In this document: piece after piece, positions 47,987 to 56,957 of the stretch
Layout: every line of letters begins with the position of its first letter
Position numbering within the stretch: position 1 is the stretch's first letter
Assembly (NCBI GenBank): GCA_016713125.1
Contig: JADJPT010000006.1
Coordinates: 62,001 to 126,000 of the forward strand
Direction of reading: 5' to 3'
DNA: 64,000 nt
Source of the DNA: Betaproteobacteria bacterium
Lineage (GTDB): Bacteria; Pseudomonadota; Gammaproteobacteria; Burkholderiales; SG8-39
Position numbers and translations under genes: made by a program
The notes under the pieces: model-generated
The model's database searches: none
The model's input: the letters and a program-made list of their open reading frames with translations, nothing else
What the model was told of the DNA's origin: nothing

Positions 47987-48315
47987 GCACGCCCGACCTC
48001 TGGACCATCTGGCTGGCCATGCTGGGCATGGGCCTGATCACCGTGCTGCTGCGCGCCTCCTTCCTGCTGCTGCCCGAGCGCGTACAGTTGCCGCCGGTGC
48101 TGCGCCGTGCGCTGCGCTACGTCCCGGCGGCGGTGCTCACGGCGATCTACGCCCCCGAACTGCTGATGCGCTCCGGAGCCATCCACTTCGCCCCGGACAA
48201 CCCCAAGCTGCTGGCCGGGGCGGTGGCGATCGCGGTCGCCTGGCACTTCCGCCAGACCTACCTGACCATCTTCGCCGGCATGCTGGCCCTGCACCTGGCC
48301 GGCCTGCTGGTTTGA
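47983..48315 (+). CDS. azlD: AzlD-family exporter small subunit
   Basis: A 110-residue membrane protein with four hydrophobic segments, partner of AzlC in branched-chain amino-acid export. Features: MGLITVLLRASFLLLPERVQ, LRRALRYVPAAVLTAIYAPE and LLAGAVAIAVAWHFRQTYLT. Overlaps azlC (ATGA). Intact frame. Confidence 0.9.
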   Translation: MSTPDLWTIWLAMLGMGLITVLLRASFLLLPERVQLPPVLRRALRYVPAAVLTAIYAPELLMRSGAIHFAPDNPKLLAGAVAIAVAWHFRQTYLTIFAGMLALHLAGLLV

Positions 48316-48396
48316 ACCTGCACAGCGCTAGGCAGTCCAACCGCCAGACCGGCCGCTGCCCTAACCCGCTCGTATCCCCAGGAAACCAGGATCCCC

Positions 48397-51108
48397 ATGC
48401 GCCACGCATCCCCCTCTCCGTTCCGTCTGCTGCAGGCCATCGCCCTGGCCGCCTGTCTGGCGTTCGTCGCCGGCCAGGCCCGGGCCGCCGAACGCCTGGC
48501 CAGCATCGAAGGCGTCAGCGAGTACCGGCTGGCCAATGGCCTGCGGGTGCTGCTGCTGCCCGACGCCTCGGTGGACACCGTGACCGTGCACATCACGTAC
48601 CTGGTCGGCTCCCGGCACGAAGGCTACGGCGAGAAGGGCATGGCGCACCTGCTCGAGCACCTCCTGTTCAAGGGCACGCCGACGAACATCGAGGAAGAAG
48701 GCGCTGAACGCCCGCGGCGCGCGCTTCAACGGCACCACCGCCTTCGACCGCACCAATTACTTCGAAACCCTGCCGGCCACCACGGAGAACCTCGAGTTCG
48801 CGCTGTCGGTCGAGGCCGACCGCATGGTCAACAGCTTCGTGCGCAAGGAGGACCTCGACTCGGAGATGACGGTGGTGCGCAACGAGTTCGAATCCGGCGA
48901 GAACAACCCGGGCAACGTGCTGCGCCAGCGCCTCGCGCAACTGGCCTTCCCCTGGCACAACTACGGGCGCGCCATCATCGGCGAGCGCTCGGACATCGAG
49001 AACGTGCCGATCGAACGGCTGCGCGCCTTCTACCGCACCTGGTACCAGCCCGACAACGCGGTGCTGCTGGTCGGCGGGCGCATCGACGAGGCACAGGCGC
49101 TGGGCCTGGTCGAGAAGCACTTCGGCGCGATCCCGCGTCCGCAGCGTGCCCTGCCCGAGACCTATACTGTGGAGCCGGTGCAGGATGGCGAGCGCAGCGT
49201 GGTGCTGCGGCGCACCGGCGACACGCAGCTGGTCGGCGCCATGTACCGCATCCCGGCCGGCGCGCATCCCGATTACCCGGCCATCGATGTGCTGGTGCAT
49301 GCGCTGTCCACGCCGCCCAGCGGGAAATTGCACCAGTCGCTGGTGCAGACCGGCAAGGCGAGCTACGTGTGGGGCGCCGAACGCGCGCTGCGCGATCCGG
49401 GCATCATGTATTTCGGCGCGGCCGTGCAGCGCAACGCGCCGCTGGAACCGGCGCGCGATGCGCTGCTCGAGATCCTCGAGCGCGGCGCCGGACTGGCGGT
49501 CAGCGCGGAAGACGTGGCGCGCTCGCGCACGGCGCTGCTGAACCAGTTCGAGAAGGCGCAGATCGACACGCGCACGCTGATCTCCACGCTGTCGGAGTTC
49601 TCCGCGATGGGCGACTGGCGCCTGTTCTTCCTGTACCGCGAGCGCCTGCGCCAGGTGCAGCTGGAGGACGTGCGGCGCGTCGCCGACGCCTACCTGAAGC
49701 CGGCCAACCGCGTGCTGGGCAGCTTCCTGCCCACCGACCAGCCCGACCGCGCCGCCATCCCGGCGACGCCGGATGCCGGCGCCGCGCTGGCCGCTCTGCC
49801 GCGCGGACAGCGCCCGACCTGGGCGAGGCCTTCGACCCTTCCCCCGAGAACATAGAACGGCGCGTGATCCGCCGCACGCTGGCCAACGGCATGCGCGTGG
49901 CGCTGCTGCCGAAAAAGACCCGCGGCGGCAACGTGGTGGCCAACCTGAACCTGTACTGGGGCGACGAGCGGAGCAAGGCGAATCGCAGCACGGCGTGCAG
50001 CCTGGCCGGGGCGATGCTCGTGCGCGGCACCGCGAAGCGCTCGCGCGCGGAATTGCGCGACGCCTTCAACGCCCTGAAGGCAAGCGTGTCGGTGGGCGGC
50101 GAGAGCACCGGCATCGAAGTGCAGCGCGCACAGTTCGCCGACACCCTGCGGCTGGTCGCCGAGGCACTGCGCCAGCCGGCCTTCCCGACATCCGAGTTCG
50201 AGGAGCTCAAGCGCGCCGCGTTGACCGGTATCGAAGGCCAGCGCAGCGACCCGGGTGCACTGGCCGGAGAACGCCTCGCAAACCACCTGATGCCCTACCC
50301 GCGCGGGCACTGGCTGGCGCCACGCAACCTGGCCGAGCAGTACGAGGCCATGCGCACGGCCGAGCTGGAGGATGCCCGGCGCTGCTACACGGACCTGTTT
50401 GGCGCCACCGACGCGGAGTTCTCCGCGGTCGGTGACTTCGACCCCGAGGCGACCATGCGCCTGCTCGAGGAATTGTTCGGCGACTGGCGGCCGCGCCAAC
50501 CCTACGCACGCATACCGGCGCGCCATTTCGAAGTGGCCGGTGAGTCGAGCACGCTGCGCACCCCGGACAAGGCCAACGCGGTGCTGCGCGCGGCGGTGAA
50601 CATACGCATGCGCGACGACCACGCCGACTTCCCGGCCATGGTGCTGGGCGCCTACCTGCTGGGCGGCTCGTCGACGGCGCGCCTGCCGCAACGCATACGC
50701 GAGAAGGAAGGCCTCTCCTACAGCACCTACGCGGGTTTCAGCGCGCCGGCGCTGGACGAGGCGGCGCGCTTCTCGGTGTCCTCGATCTTCGCGCCGCAGA
50801 ACCGAGCGCGGGTCGAGGCGGCGGTGCGCGAGGAACTCGAACGCGCACTGCGCGAAGGGTTCACGCCAGCCGAGGTACAGGCCGCCAAGACCGGTCTGCT
50901 GCAGGCGCGCAAGCTGTCGCGCTCACAGGACCCGGCGCTGGCGGCGCGGCTGGCCGGCTACCTGAACGTCGGACGGACCTTTGCCTGGGACATGGCCTTC
51001 GAGCAGCGCATCGCCGCGCTGACACCGGAGGAACTGCGCGAGGCCCTGCGCCGGCATCTGGACCTGTCGCGCCTCACCGTGGTCAGCGCGGGCGACTTCC
51101 GCGAGTGA
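48397..51108 (+). CDS. M16-family zinc protease, two-domain, frameshifted
   Basis: Pitrilysin-type periplasmic peptidase, about 905 residues. Signal peptide MRHASPSPFRLLQAIALAACLAFVAGQARA. The N-terminal half carries the inverted zinc motif HLLEH (GMAHLLEHLLFKGTPTN) and the downstream glutamate region VVRNEFESGENNPGNVLRQR. The C-terminal half repeats the fold without zinc ligands (RRTLANGMRVALLPKKTRGG, LPQRIREKEGLSYSTYAGFS). Frame changes near 48705 (EEE then LNARGARFNGTTAFDRTNYF) and 49815 divide the gene. Its role is probably turnover of short peptides in the envelope. Confidence 0.92.
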   Translation: MRHASPSPFRLLQAIALAACLAFVAGQARAAERLASIEGVSEYRLANGLRVLLLPDASVDTVTVHITYLVGSRHEGYGEKGMAHLLEHLLFKGTPTNIEEEGAERPRRALQRHHRLRPHQLLRNPAGHHGEPRVRAVGRGRPHGQQLRAQGGPRLGDDGGAQRVRIRREQPGQRAAPAPRATGLPLAQLRARHHRRALGHRERADRTAARLLPHLVPARQRGAAGRRAHRRGTGAGPGREALRRDPASAACPARDLYCGAGAGWRAQRGAAAHRRHAAGRRHVPHPGRRASRLPGHRCAGACAVHAAQREIAPVAGADRQGELRVGRRTRAARSGHHVFRRGRAAQRAAGTGARCAARDPRARRRTGGQRGRRGALAHGAAEPVREGADRHAHADLHAVGVLRDGRLAPVLPVPRAPAPGAAGGRAARRRRLPEAGQPRAGQLPAHRPARPRRHPGDAGCRRRAGRSAARTAPDLGEAFDPSPENIERRVIRRTLANGMRVALLPKKTRGGNVVANLNLYWGDERSKANRSTACSLAGAMLVRGTAKRSRAELRDAFNALKASVSVGGESTGIEVQRAQFADTLRLVAEALRQPAFPTSEFEELKRAALTGIEGQRSDPGALAGERLANHLMPYPRGHWLAPRNLAEQYEAMRTAELEDARRCYTDLFGATDAEFSAVGDFDPEATMRLLEELFGDWRPRQPYARIPARHFEVAGESSTLRTPDKANAVLRAAVNIRMRDDHADFPAMVLGAYLLGGSSTARLPQRIREKEGLSYSTYAGFSAPALDEAARFSVSSIFAPQNRARVEAAVREELERALREGFTPAEVQAAKTGLLQARKLSRSQDPALAARLAGYLNVGRTFAWDMAFEQRIAALTPEELREALRRHLDLSRLTVVSAGDFRE

Positions 51109-51120
51109 GCCGGCGGCGGC

Positions 51121-51146
51121 ATCCGGGTCGCCGAAGCGCCCCGGAT
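51121..51146. terminator. Hairpin between convergent M16 protease and mscL
   Basis: ATCCGGG (51121-51127) and CCCGGAT (51140-51146) form a perfect 7-bp stem with a 12-nt loop, 13 bp after the protease stop and 36 bp after the end of mscL. No T-tract, so it may be a weak or Rho-assisted stop. Confidence 0.4.
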
Positions 51147-51181
51147 ACCGGTCTCCACGCCGCGGCGGAGCGTTCCGCAAC

Positions 51182-51595
51182 TCAGCGTTTCAGGATGTCG
51201 CGGATTTCCTCGAGCAGGACTTCGGTGCGCGGCGGCTCGGGCGGCGCGGCCGGAGCAGCCTCCTCCGCACGCTTGAGCCGGTTGATGATCTTCACCGCGA
51301 CGAAGATGGCCCAGGCGATGATGATGAAATCGACCAGCGTCTGGATGAACTTGCCGTACTTGATCGTCGCATCGCCGACCTTGACGGCCAGCGTGGAAAA
51401 ATTCAGCCCGCCCAGCATGGTGCCGACCAGAGGCATGACCACGTCCTCGACCAGCGAGCCGACGATCTTGCCGAACGCGCCGCCGATGATCACGCCGACC
51501 GCCAGGTCGAGCACGTTGCCCTTCATCGCGAACTGCTTGAACTCGCTCAGCACGCCAAGCGCCTGATCCCTGGTTTTTGCCAGATTCTCCTGCAT
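51182..51595 (-). CDS. mscL: Large-conductance mechanosensitive channel
   Basis: A 137-residue inner-membrane channel that opens under osmotic downshock. [20 protein letters not shown] starts helix 1 with its Gly-rich pore lining ([21 protein letters not shown]). The second helix is [20 protein letters not shown], and the C-terminal bundle ends [13 protein letters not shown] linker of Ala/Pro ([13 protein letters not shown]) precedes the bundle. Start ATG 51595 with AGGAGAGG upstream. It follows greB by 17 bp. Confidence 0.96.
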   Translation of the reverse strand: MQENLAKTRDQALGVLSEFKQFAMKGNVLDLAVGVIIGGAFGKIVGSLVEDVVMPLVGTMLGGLNFSTLAVKVGDATIKYGKFIQTLVDFIIIAWAIFVAVKIINRLKRAEEAAPAAPPEPPRTEVLLEEIRDILKR

Positions 51596-51612
51596 GTCCT
51601 CTCCTCTCCTGT

Positions 51613-52163
51613 TCAGTCCAACGGGTCGTAACGTACTTCGATGATCTCGATCTCTTCGGGGCCGGCCGGCGTGCGCAGCGTGACCGTGTCGCCCTCGCGC
51701 GCCTTGAGCAGTGCATTGGCGATCGGCGAGATCCACGACACCCGCCCGCGCAGGGGATCGACTTCGTCGATGCCGACGATGGTCACCGTGCGCTCGGCGC
51801 CGTCGCGCGTGGCGTAGGTCACCGTGGCGCCGAAAAACACCTGCTCGCTGTCGCGCCCGGCCGAATCGACGACCTCGGCCACTTCCAGACGCTTGATCAG
51901 GAAGCGAACCCGCCGATCGATCTCGCGCAGCCGCTTCTTGCCGTAGATGTAGTCGCCGTTCTCGGAGCGGTCGCCGTTGGACGCCGCCCAGGACACCGTA
52001 CGCACCACCTCGGGGCGCTCGACATCCAGCAGCTGCTTCAATTCGGCACGCATGCGTGCGTACCCGCAGGCGTTACGTAGTTGCGGGCGACCTTGGGCAG
52101 GGTCGGTTCGGCCGCGTCTTCCTCGGTGTCCTCGTCGCTTTCGCGTGTAAAAGCTTTCGACAT
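51613..52163 (-). CDS. greB: Transcription elongation factor GreB, frameshifted
   Basis: Rescues backtracked RNA polymerase by stimulating transcript cleavage. About 183 residues. The N-terminus is [20 protein letters not shown] then [14 protein letters not shown] single base lost near 52064 separates this from [20 protein letters not shown]. The coiled-coil tip carries the acidic pair in [20 protein letters not shown]. The C-terminal FKBP-like domain includes [20 protein letters not shown]. The acidic N-terminal extension is usual for betaproteobacterial GreB. Probably co-transcribed with mscL. Confidence 0.94.
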
Positions 52164-52216
52164 GCTTGCGCCGGCCGTCCTATTGGGTTGATTTTACACA
52201 CCCTCCCCGCACGTTC

Positions 52217-52244
52217 GCCGGCCGACTTGCCAGCAAGGGCCGGC
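52217..52244 (+). promoter_or_regulatory. Hairpin in the leader of the ankyrin gene
   Basis: GCCGGCC (52217-52223) pairs with GGCCGGC (52238-52244), enclosing a second stem CTTG/CAAG (52226-52229 with 52234-52237). It ends 45 bp before the chosen start of the ankyrin gene and could act as an attenuator or protect the transcript leader. Confidence 0.4.
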
Positions 52245-52289
52245 TTGCCCAAAATGACCGCCTTCCAAGAAAAACAGACGGGGAGTTCC

Positions 52290-53015
52290 ATGGCTCGCGA
52301 CAAAGACGACCTGTTGACGCGCATGCGCGTGCGGGAATGGCTGCTGATGTCGCTGATCGCGATGACCGCAGTGCTGGTCAACCTGCCGCGTGAAGTCATC
52401 GAGAGTTCGGGACTGAATCCCGATTACCTGATCGCCGCGCTCGCCTGTACGGTGGTCGTCGGACTGTTTCTTTACCTGAAGTTCTTCTTCTTCCTGGCGG
52501 TGATTCTGTTGATCGCCGGGGCCAACATGCCCGAGCAGATCGCCGACCGGCTGAACATCTCGAAAATTCCGCTGATCCTCGCGCTGATCGCCCTGGTCGG
52601 CGTCTCGCTGATCAATTACGTGGTGCGACTGCTGCCCACCGGACTGGAGCCCAAGCCGCGCGACAGGAGCCCGGAAGGCGTGCGCGCCATGTTCTATGCG
52701 ATCGAGAAGAACAACGCCGTCTACGCGCAGAAAGTCATCAGCATGAACTTCGACCCGAACCTGCACCACGACAACGGCTACACGCCGCTGGCGTATGCAG
52801 CCATGAAGGGCAATCCGCAGATGGTGGAGCTGTTCCTGCGCAACGGTGCTGATCCGACGCTGACCACCAAGGAAGGCGACACCCCGGTGGAACTCGCCCT
52901 GCGCTTCGGCCATGCGGAAGTCGCAGACATGCTCAAGCGCGCGCGTCAGGAACTCGAGTCGCGTGCCGGAGCACCCGCCCAACAGGCGACAGCGCCGCAG
53001 GAAGCCCGCGCCTGA
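52290..53015 (+). CDS. Membrane protein with C-terminal ankyrin repeats
   Basis: A 241-residue protein. Three or so hydrophobic segments fill the first 120 residues (EWLLMSLIAMTAVLVNLP, LIAALACTVVVGLFLYLKFF, IPLILALIALVGVSLINYVV). The cytoplasmic part has about two ankyrin repeats: NGYTPLAYAAMKGNPQMVEL with FLRNGADPTL, and EGDTPVELALRFGHAEVADM. An Ala/Gln-rich tail ends the chain. Ankyrin repeats point to protein binding; the partner is unknown. Met 52290 has a good GGGAG Shine-Dalgarno; an alternative in-frame Met is at 52254. Followed by a terminator. Confidence 0.75.
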   Translation: MARDKDDLLTRMRVREWLLMSLIAMTAVLVNLPREVIESSGLNPDYLIAALACTVVVGLFLYLKFFFFLAVILLIAGANMPEQIADRLNISKIPLILALIALVGVSLINYVVRLLPTGLEPKPRDRSPEGVRAMFYAIEKNNAVYAQKVISMNFDPNLHHDNGYTPLAYAAMKGNPQMVELFLRNGADPTLTTKEGDTPVELALRFGHAEVADMLKRARQELESRAGAPAQQATAPQEARA

Positions 53016-53035
53016 GTCCTGAGACCCGCGTGCGA

Positions 53036-53080
53036 CCGGGGTAGCCCCCCGGGAGTCAGGGTTATTTTATTTTTATATAT
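53036..53080 (+). terminator. Terminator after the ankyrin gene
   Basis: CCGGGG (53036-53041) pairs with CCCCGG (53047-53052). A T-rich tract (GGTTATTTTATTTTTATATA) follows after about eight bases. The extended spacing is unusual, but hairpin plus T-rich run just after the ankyrin stop fits a factor-independent terminator. Confidence 0.5.
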
Positions 53081-53089
53081 CAAAGGGTT

Positions 53090-53142
53090 GCATCATTCAT
53101 TTGATGCCCCTTAATAATTCTTTTCATGGCCCTCACAGGGCC
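53090..53142. promoter_or_regulatory. Two inverted repeats in the AT-rich nrdJ leader
   Basis: GCATCA-TTCATT-TGATGC (53090-53107) and GGCCCT-CAC-AGGGCC (53128-53142) lie in the AT-rich stretch before nrdJ (start 53227). This is the least GC-rich DNA in the window. No cobalamin-riboswitch box and no NrdR box pair could be recognised, so the signals are unassigned. Confidence 0.4.
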
Positions 53143-53226
53143 CCGGGTGCGCGGTATCCTTTCTGCTCGGACGGCAGGCAGTACACGGATCCGCAAAGCA
53201 CCCCTACAAGAGGCTGACAAAAAATC

Positions 53227-56097
53227 ATGACGCAAGACGCCGGCAGCACGCTGAATCCCGCCCTCGCGACCCTGGGTGAGCAGGAGATCTGTCGCGACAT
53301 CCTGATCGAAAAGTATGCCAAGGACGGCGAGGCCAGCGTCGCCGAAGTGCGCCGCCGCGTGGCGCGCGCCCTGGCCGTGATCGAAGTGGAAGAACGACGA
53401 GGCGCCTGGGAGAAACGCTTCCTGCAGGCCCTCGAAGGCGGTTTCGTGCCGGCCGGACGCATCAACTCCGCGGCCGGCATACAGCTGCAGGCCACGCTGA
53501 TCAACTGCTTCGTGCAGCCGGTGGGCGACTCGATCTCCGAGATCGTCGACGGCCGCCCCGGCATCTATACCGCCCTGCAGGAGGCTGCCGAGACCATGCG
53601 CCGCGGCGGCGGAGTGGGCTACGACTTCTCCTCGATCCGCCCCAAGGGCGCCCAGGTCAAGGGCACGGCCTCGCGTGCCAGCGGGCCGGTGTCCTACATG
53701 CGCGTGTTCGACCGCTCCTGCGAAACGGTGGAATCGGCCGGCGCGCGCCGCGGCGCGCAGATGGGCGTGCTGCGCTGCGATCATCCGGACATCGAGGCCT
53801 TCATCCACGCCAAGGACCAGGGCGAATTGACCAACTTCAACATCTCGGTCGGCGTCACCGACGAGTTCATGAATGCCGTGGAGCGCGACGGCACGGTTGA
53901 ACTGGTGCACAAGGCGCATCCCGGCGCCGAGCAGATGGAGGCCGGCGCCTGGCAGCGCGAGGACGGCCTGTGGGCCTACCGCAAGGTGCGCGCGCGCGAC
54001 CTGTGGGAGCAGATCATGCGCTCCACCTACGACCACGCCGAACCCGGCATCCTGTTCCTGGACCGGATGAACCGCGACAACAATCTGAACTACTGCGAGA
54101 CCATCGAGGCCACCAACCCCTGCGCCGAGCAGCCGCTGCCGCCCTACGGCTGCTGCTGCCTGGGCTCCATCGACCTGACGCGCTTCGTGCGCGACCCGTT
54201 CGGCGAGAAGGCCGCCTTCGACTTCGAGCGTTTCGGCAAGATCGTCGAGGTGTCGACGCGCATGCTCGACAATGTGCTCGAGGTCACCGCCTGGCCCCTG
54301 CCGCAGCAGCACCAGGAGGCGATGGCCAAGCGCCGCGTCGGACTGGGTTTCACGGGCCTGGGCGACGCGCTGATCATGCTGCGCCTGCGTTACGACACGG
54401 CCGAGGCTCGCGCCATGGCGGCGAAGATCTCCGAGGCCATGCGCGACTACGCCTACCGGGCCTCGGTGGAACTGGCGCGCGAGCGCGGCGCCTTCCCGCT
54501 GTTCAACGCCGACCTGTACCTGTCGGGCACCAGCTTCGCCGCGCGCCTGCCCGAGGAGATCAAGGCGGCGATCCGCAAGCACGGCCTGCGCAATTCGCAC
54601 CTGCTGTCTATCGCGCCCACCGGCACCATCAGCCTGGCCTTCGCCGACAACGCCTCGAACGGCATCGAGCCGCCCTTCTCCTGGATGTACACGCGCAAGA
54701 AGCGCATGGCCGACGGCACGCTCAAAGAGTGCCCGGTCGAAGACCACGCCTGGCGCCTGTACAAGGCCATGGGCGGAGACATGAGCAAGCTGCCCCCGTA
54801 CTTCGTCACCGCGCTGGAACTGTCGGCAGCCGCGCACGAGGAAATGGTGGCCGCCGTGGCGCCCTACGTCGACACCAGCATCTCGAAAACGGTCAACGTG
54901 CCCGAGGACTATCCTTACGGCGATTTCCAGGACCTGTACTCCCAGGCCTGGAAATCCGGGCTCAAGGGTCTGGCCACCTATCGCCCGAACAACGTGCTCG
55001 GCTCGGTGCTGTCCGTGGACAAGCCGGCCGAGAAGGAAAAGCCGCAGGACTTCCGCACCGACGACCGCAACCGCCGCATAGAGATCAAGTCGGTGCCGGC
55101 CCCGGTGCTGTCCAGCCTGGCCTGGCCCGGGCGCCCCAATCTGTCCGGCGGCAACCCTGCCTGGACCTACATGATCGAGCACCCCCACGGCACCTTCGCG
55201 GTGTTCGTCGGCCATGTCGAGGGCCAGCCCGAGGTGTATGCAGGCCGGCCGCACGCCTTCGAAGTCTGGGTGAACGGCGCGGAGCAGCCGCGCGGCCTGG
55301 GCGCCCTGGCCAAGACCCTGTCCATGGACATGCGCGCCAACGATGCGGGCTGGCTCAAGCTGAAACTCGACACCCTGGCCAAGGCGGCCGGCGACGACGC
55401 CTTCGACATGGCTTTCCCGCCGCTGGGCGAGCGCAAGCGCATGCCCTCGGTGGTCGCCGCCCTGGCCCAGGTGGTGCGCTGGCGCGTCGAGCAGCTCGGC
55501 GCCCTGGCCGAGGGGCCCACGCCGGTGCTGGACGCCATGTTCAGCCTCAAGGAACCCAAGACCGGTACCGACGGCACCATGTCCTGGACCGTCGACGTGC
55601 TGAACCCGGGTACCGGCGACGACTTCGTGCTGGGCCTGAAGGAGATCGCCCTGCCCGACGGCCAGACCCGCCCCTATTCGATGTGGCTGGCGGGCGAATA
55701 CCCGCGCACGCTGGACGGCCTGTGCAAGATCCTCTCGCTGGACATGCGGGTCCTGGATCCGGCCTGGATCGGCATGAAGCTGCGCAAGCTGCTGGCCTAT
55801 CCCGAACCGCTGGGCGATCTGATGGCCTTCGTGCCCGGCGAGCGCCGGCAGCAGACCTGGCCGTCGACGATTTCGTATGTCGCGCGCCTGATCATCCACC
55901 GCTACGCCATGCTCGGCCTGCTGACCGAAGAGGGACATCCGGTGCGGCAGATGGGCATCCTCGACACTCCGGCGCAACCCGGCGCGGCGCCGATCATGAA
56001 GGGCGCGGCCTGCCCCGAATGCGGCAACCACACGCTGATCCGCAAGGACGGCTGCGACTGGTGCACGGCCTGCGGCTACGTGGGCGTGTGCGGCTGA
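53227..56097 (+). CDS. nrdJ: Adenosylcobalamin-dependent ribonucleotide reductase (class II)
   Basis: Reduces ribonucleotides to deoxyribonucleotides with a B12-generated thiyl radical, needing no oxygen. 956 residues, intact. Features: [40 protein letters not shown], the active-site loop [20 protein letters not shown] with cysteine and glutamate, and [20 protein letters not shown]. From about residue 620 two TSCPD-like modules appear in tandem ([20 protein letters not shown] and [20 protein letters not shown]). A C-terminal zinc-finger follows: [23 protein letters not shown]. Strong neighbours on both sides but no operon partner. Its expression would depend on B12 supply. Confidence 0.97.
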   Translation: MTQDAGSTLNPALATLGEQEICRDILIEKYAKDGEASVAEVRRRVARALAVIEVEERRGAWEKRFLQALEGGFVPAGRINSAAGIQLQATLINCFVQPVGDSISEIVDGRPGIYTALQEAAETMRRGGGVGYDFSSIRPKGAQVKGTASRASGPVSYMRVFDRSCETVESAGARRGAQMGVLRCDHPDIEAFIHAKDQGELTNFNISVGVTDEFMNAVERDGTVELVHKAHPGAEQMEAGAWQREDGLWAYRKVRARDLWEQIMRSTYDHAEPGILFLDRMNRDNNLNYCETIEATNPCAEQPLPPYGCCCLGSIDLTRFVRDPFGEKAAFDFERFGKIVEVSTRMLDNVLEVTAWPLPQQHQEAMAKRRVGLGFTGLGDALIMLRLRYDTAEARAMAAKISEAMRDYAYRASVELARERGAFPLFNADLYLSGTSFAARLPEEIKAAIRKHGLRNSHLLSIAPTGTISLAFADNASNGIEPPFSWMYTRKKRMADGTLKECPVEDHAWRLYKAMGGDMSKLPPYFVTALELSAAAHEEMVAAVAPYVDTSISKTVNVPEDYPYGDFQDLYSQAWKSGLKGLATYRPNNVLGSVLSVDKPAEKEKPQDFRTDDRNRRIEIKSVPAPVLSSLAWPGRPNLSGGNPAWTYMIEHPHGTFAVFVGHVEGQPEVYAGRPHAFEVWVNGAEQPRGLGALAKTLSMDMRANDAGWLKLKLDTLAKAAGDDAFDMAFPPLGERKRMPSVVAALAQVVRWRVEQLGALAEGPTPVLDAMFSLKEPKTGTDGTMSWTVDVLNPGTGDDFVLGLKEIALPDGQTRPYSMWLAGEYPRTLDGLCKILSLDMRVLDPAWIGMKLRKLLAYPEPLGDLMAFVPGERRQQTWPSTISYVARLIIHRYAMLGLLTEEGHPVRQMGILDTPAQPGAAPIMKGAACPECGNHTLIRKDGCDWCTACGYVGVCG

Positions 56098-56110
56098 GGG
56101 AGCAGCCTGG

Positions 56111-56654
56111 TCAGGGACGGAAGGCCGCGAGCCAGAGCAGCGCCAGCATGGTCTTCACGTCGGTGATGCGGCCGTCGCGCACCATCTCCAGAGCCTCTCC
56201 GACCGGCAGCAACAGCACCTCGAGGAACTCCTCCTCGTCCAGGCGCCTCTCGCCCAGGCTCAGTCCGCGCGCCAGGTAGAGCTCGATGCCCTCGTCGGAG
56301 TAGGCGATGGCGTTATGCAGGACCGTGAGGCGCGTCCACTCGCTGGCCGCGTAGCCGGTTTCCTCCTGCAGTTCGCGCTGCGCGGTCGCCAGGCGCGGCT
56401 CTCCGGCCTCCACCTTGCCTGCGGGGATCTCCAGGAAATCGCGCGCCAGCGGATAGCGGTACTGACGCTCCATGACCAGCCGCCCGTCCCCGGTCAGGGC
56501 CAGGATCGCCACCGCCCCCGGATGACGCACGCTCCCGGGTCGCGGTCTTGCCGTCGGGCGTGCGCACGGTGTCGCGGCGCACGTGCAGCAGGCGGCCGCG
56601 GAACAGGTCCTCGCCGGAAACGAAATGCTCGGTGTAGTCCTCCGGCGCGCTCAC
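56111..56654 (-). CDS. nudF: NUDIX hydrolase, ADP-ribose pyrophosphatase type, frameshifted
   Basis: Cleaves ADP-ribose and related nucleotide sugars. About 181 residues from GTG 56654 (SAPEDYTEHFVSGEDLFRG). A frame change near 56530 divides DTVRTPDGKTATRE from HPGAVAILALTGDGRLVMER. The NUDIX box is complete: GKVEAGEPRLATAQRELQEE followed by TGY (G-x5-E-x7-RE-x2-EE-x-G). The upstream YPLARDFLEIPAGK is typical of the ADP-ribose subgroup. The start overlaps the DUF2818 stop (GTGA), placing the gene at the tail of the nuo operon, where an NADH-related housekeeping role is plausible. Confidence 0.88.
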
Positions 56655-56953
56655 TTCTTCTGCCAAAGGTAGCGGTAGACGAAGCCCGGGTAGCCCAGCA
56701 CGACGAATACGAAGAAGGTCACCGCGTAGAACTCCCAGCGCTGCGGGTAGATCTGGCCCTGGCGGGCCTCCAGCCAGAGCGCAAGGGCGCCGACCGCGAA
56801 ATACATCAGCAGCATCTCCAGCAGCCGCCAGCCCAGCCCCTTGGATCCGGTCTTCGGATGCGCCACGAACAGGATGCGCGGAGCGAGGAACGGCAGGTTG
56901 GCGGCGAACAGCGCGATCAGGCCGAGAAACGCGAGGCTCGCGTCGTTGCCCAC
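56651..56953 (-). CDS. DUF2818 family membrane protein
   Basis: A 100-residue protein with three hydrophobic segments: LAFLGLIALFAANLPFLAPR, LLEMLLMYFAVGALALWLEA and FYAVTFFVFVVLGYPGFVYR. DUF2818 commonly follows nuoN in Betaproteobacteria and may be an accessory of NADH dehydrogenase, but its function is unknown. It starts 5 bp after the nuoN stop and overlaps the NUDIX gene by four bases. Confidence 0.87.
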   Translation of the reverse strand: MGNDASLAFLGLIALFAANLPFLAPRILFVAHPKTGSKGLGWRLLEMLLMYFAVGALALWLEARQGQIYPQRWEFYAVTFFVFVVLGYPGFVYRYLWQKK

Positions 56954-56957
56954 GGGA

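Noticed and set aside
53016..53226. Cobalamin riboswitch expected before nrdJ
   Set aside because: No B12 box or conserved GCCACTG/GGGAAG elements could be found in the leader.
53080..56031. A 983-codon open frame antisense to nrdJ
   Set aside because: It is a shadow produced by high GC at third positions; it is His/Gln/Arg/Ala-rich, has no family motifs, and lies opposite a fully conserved reductase.
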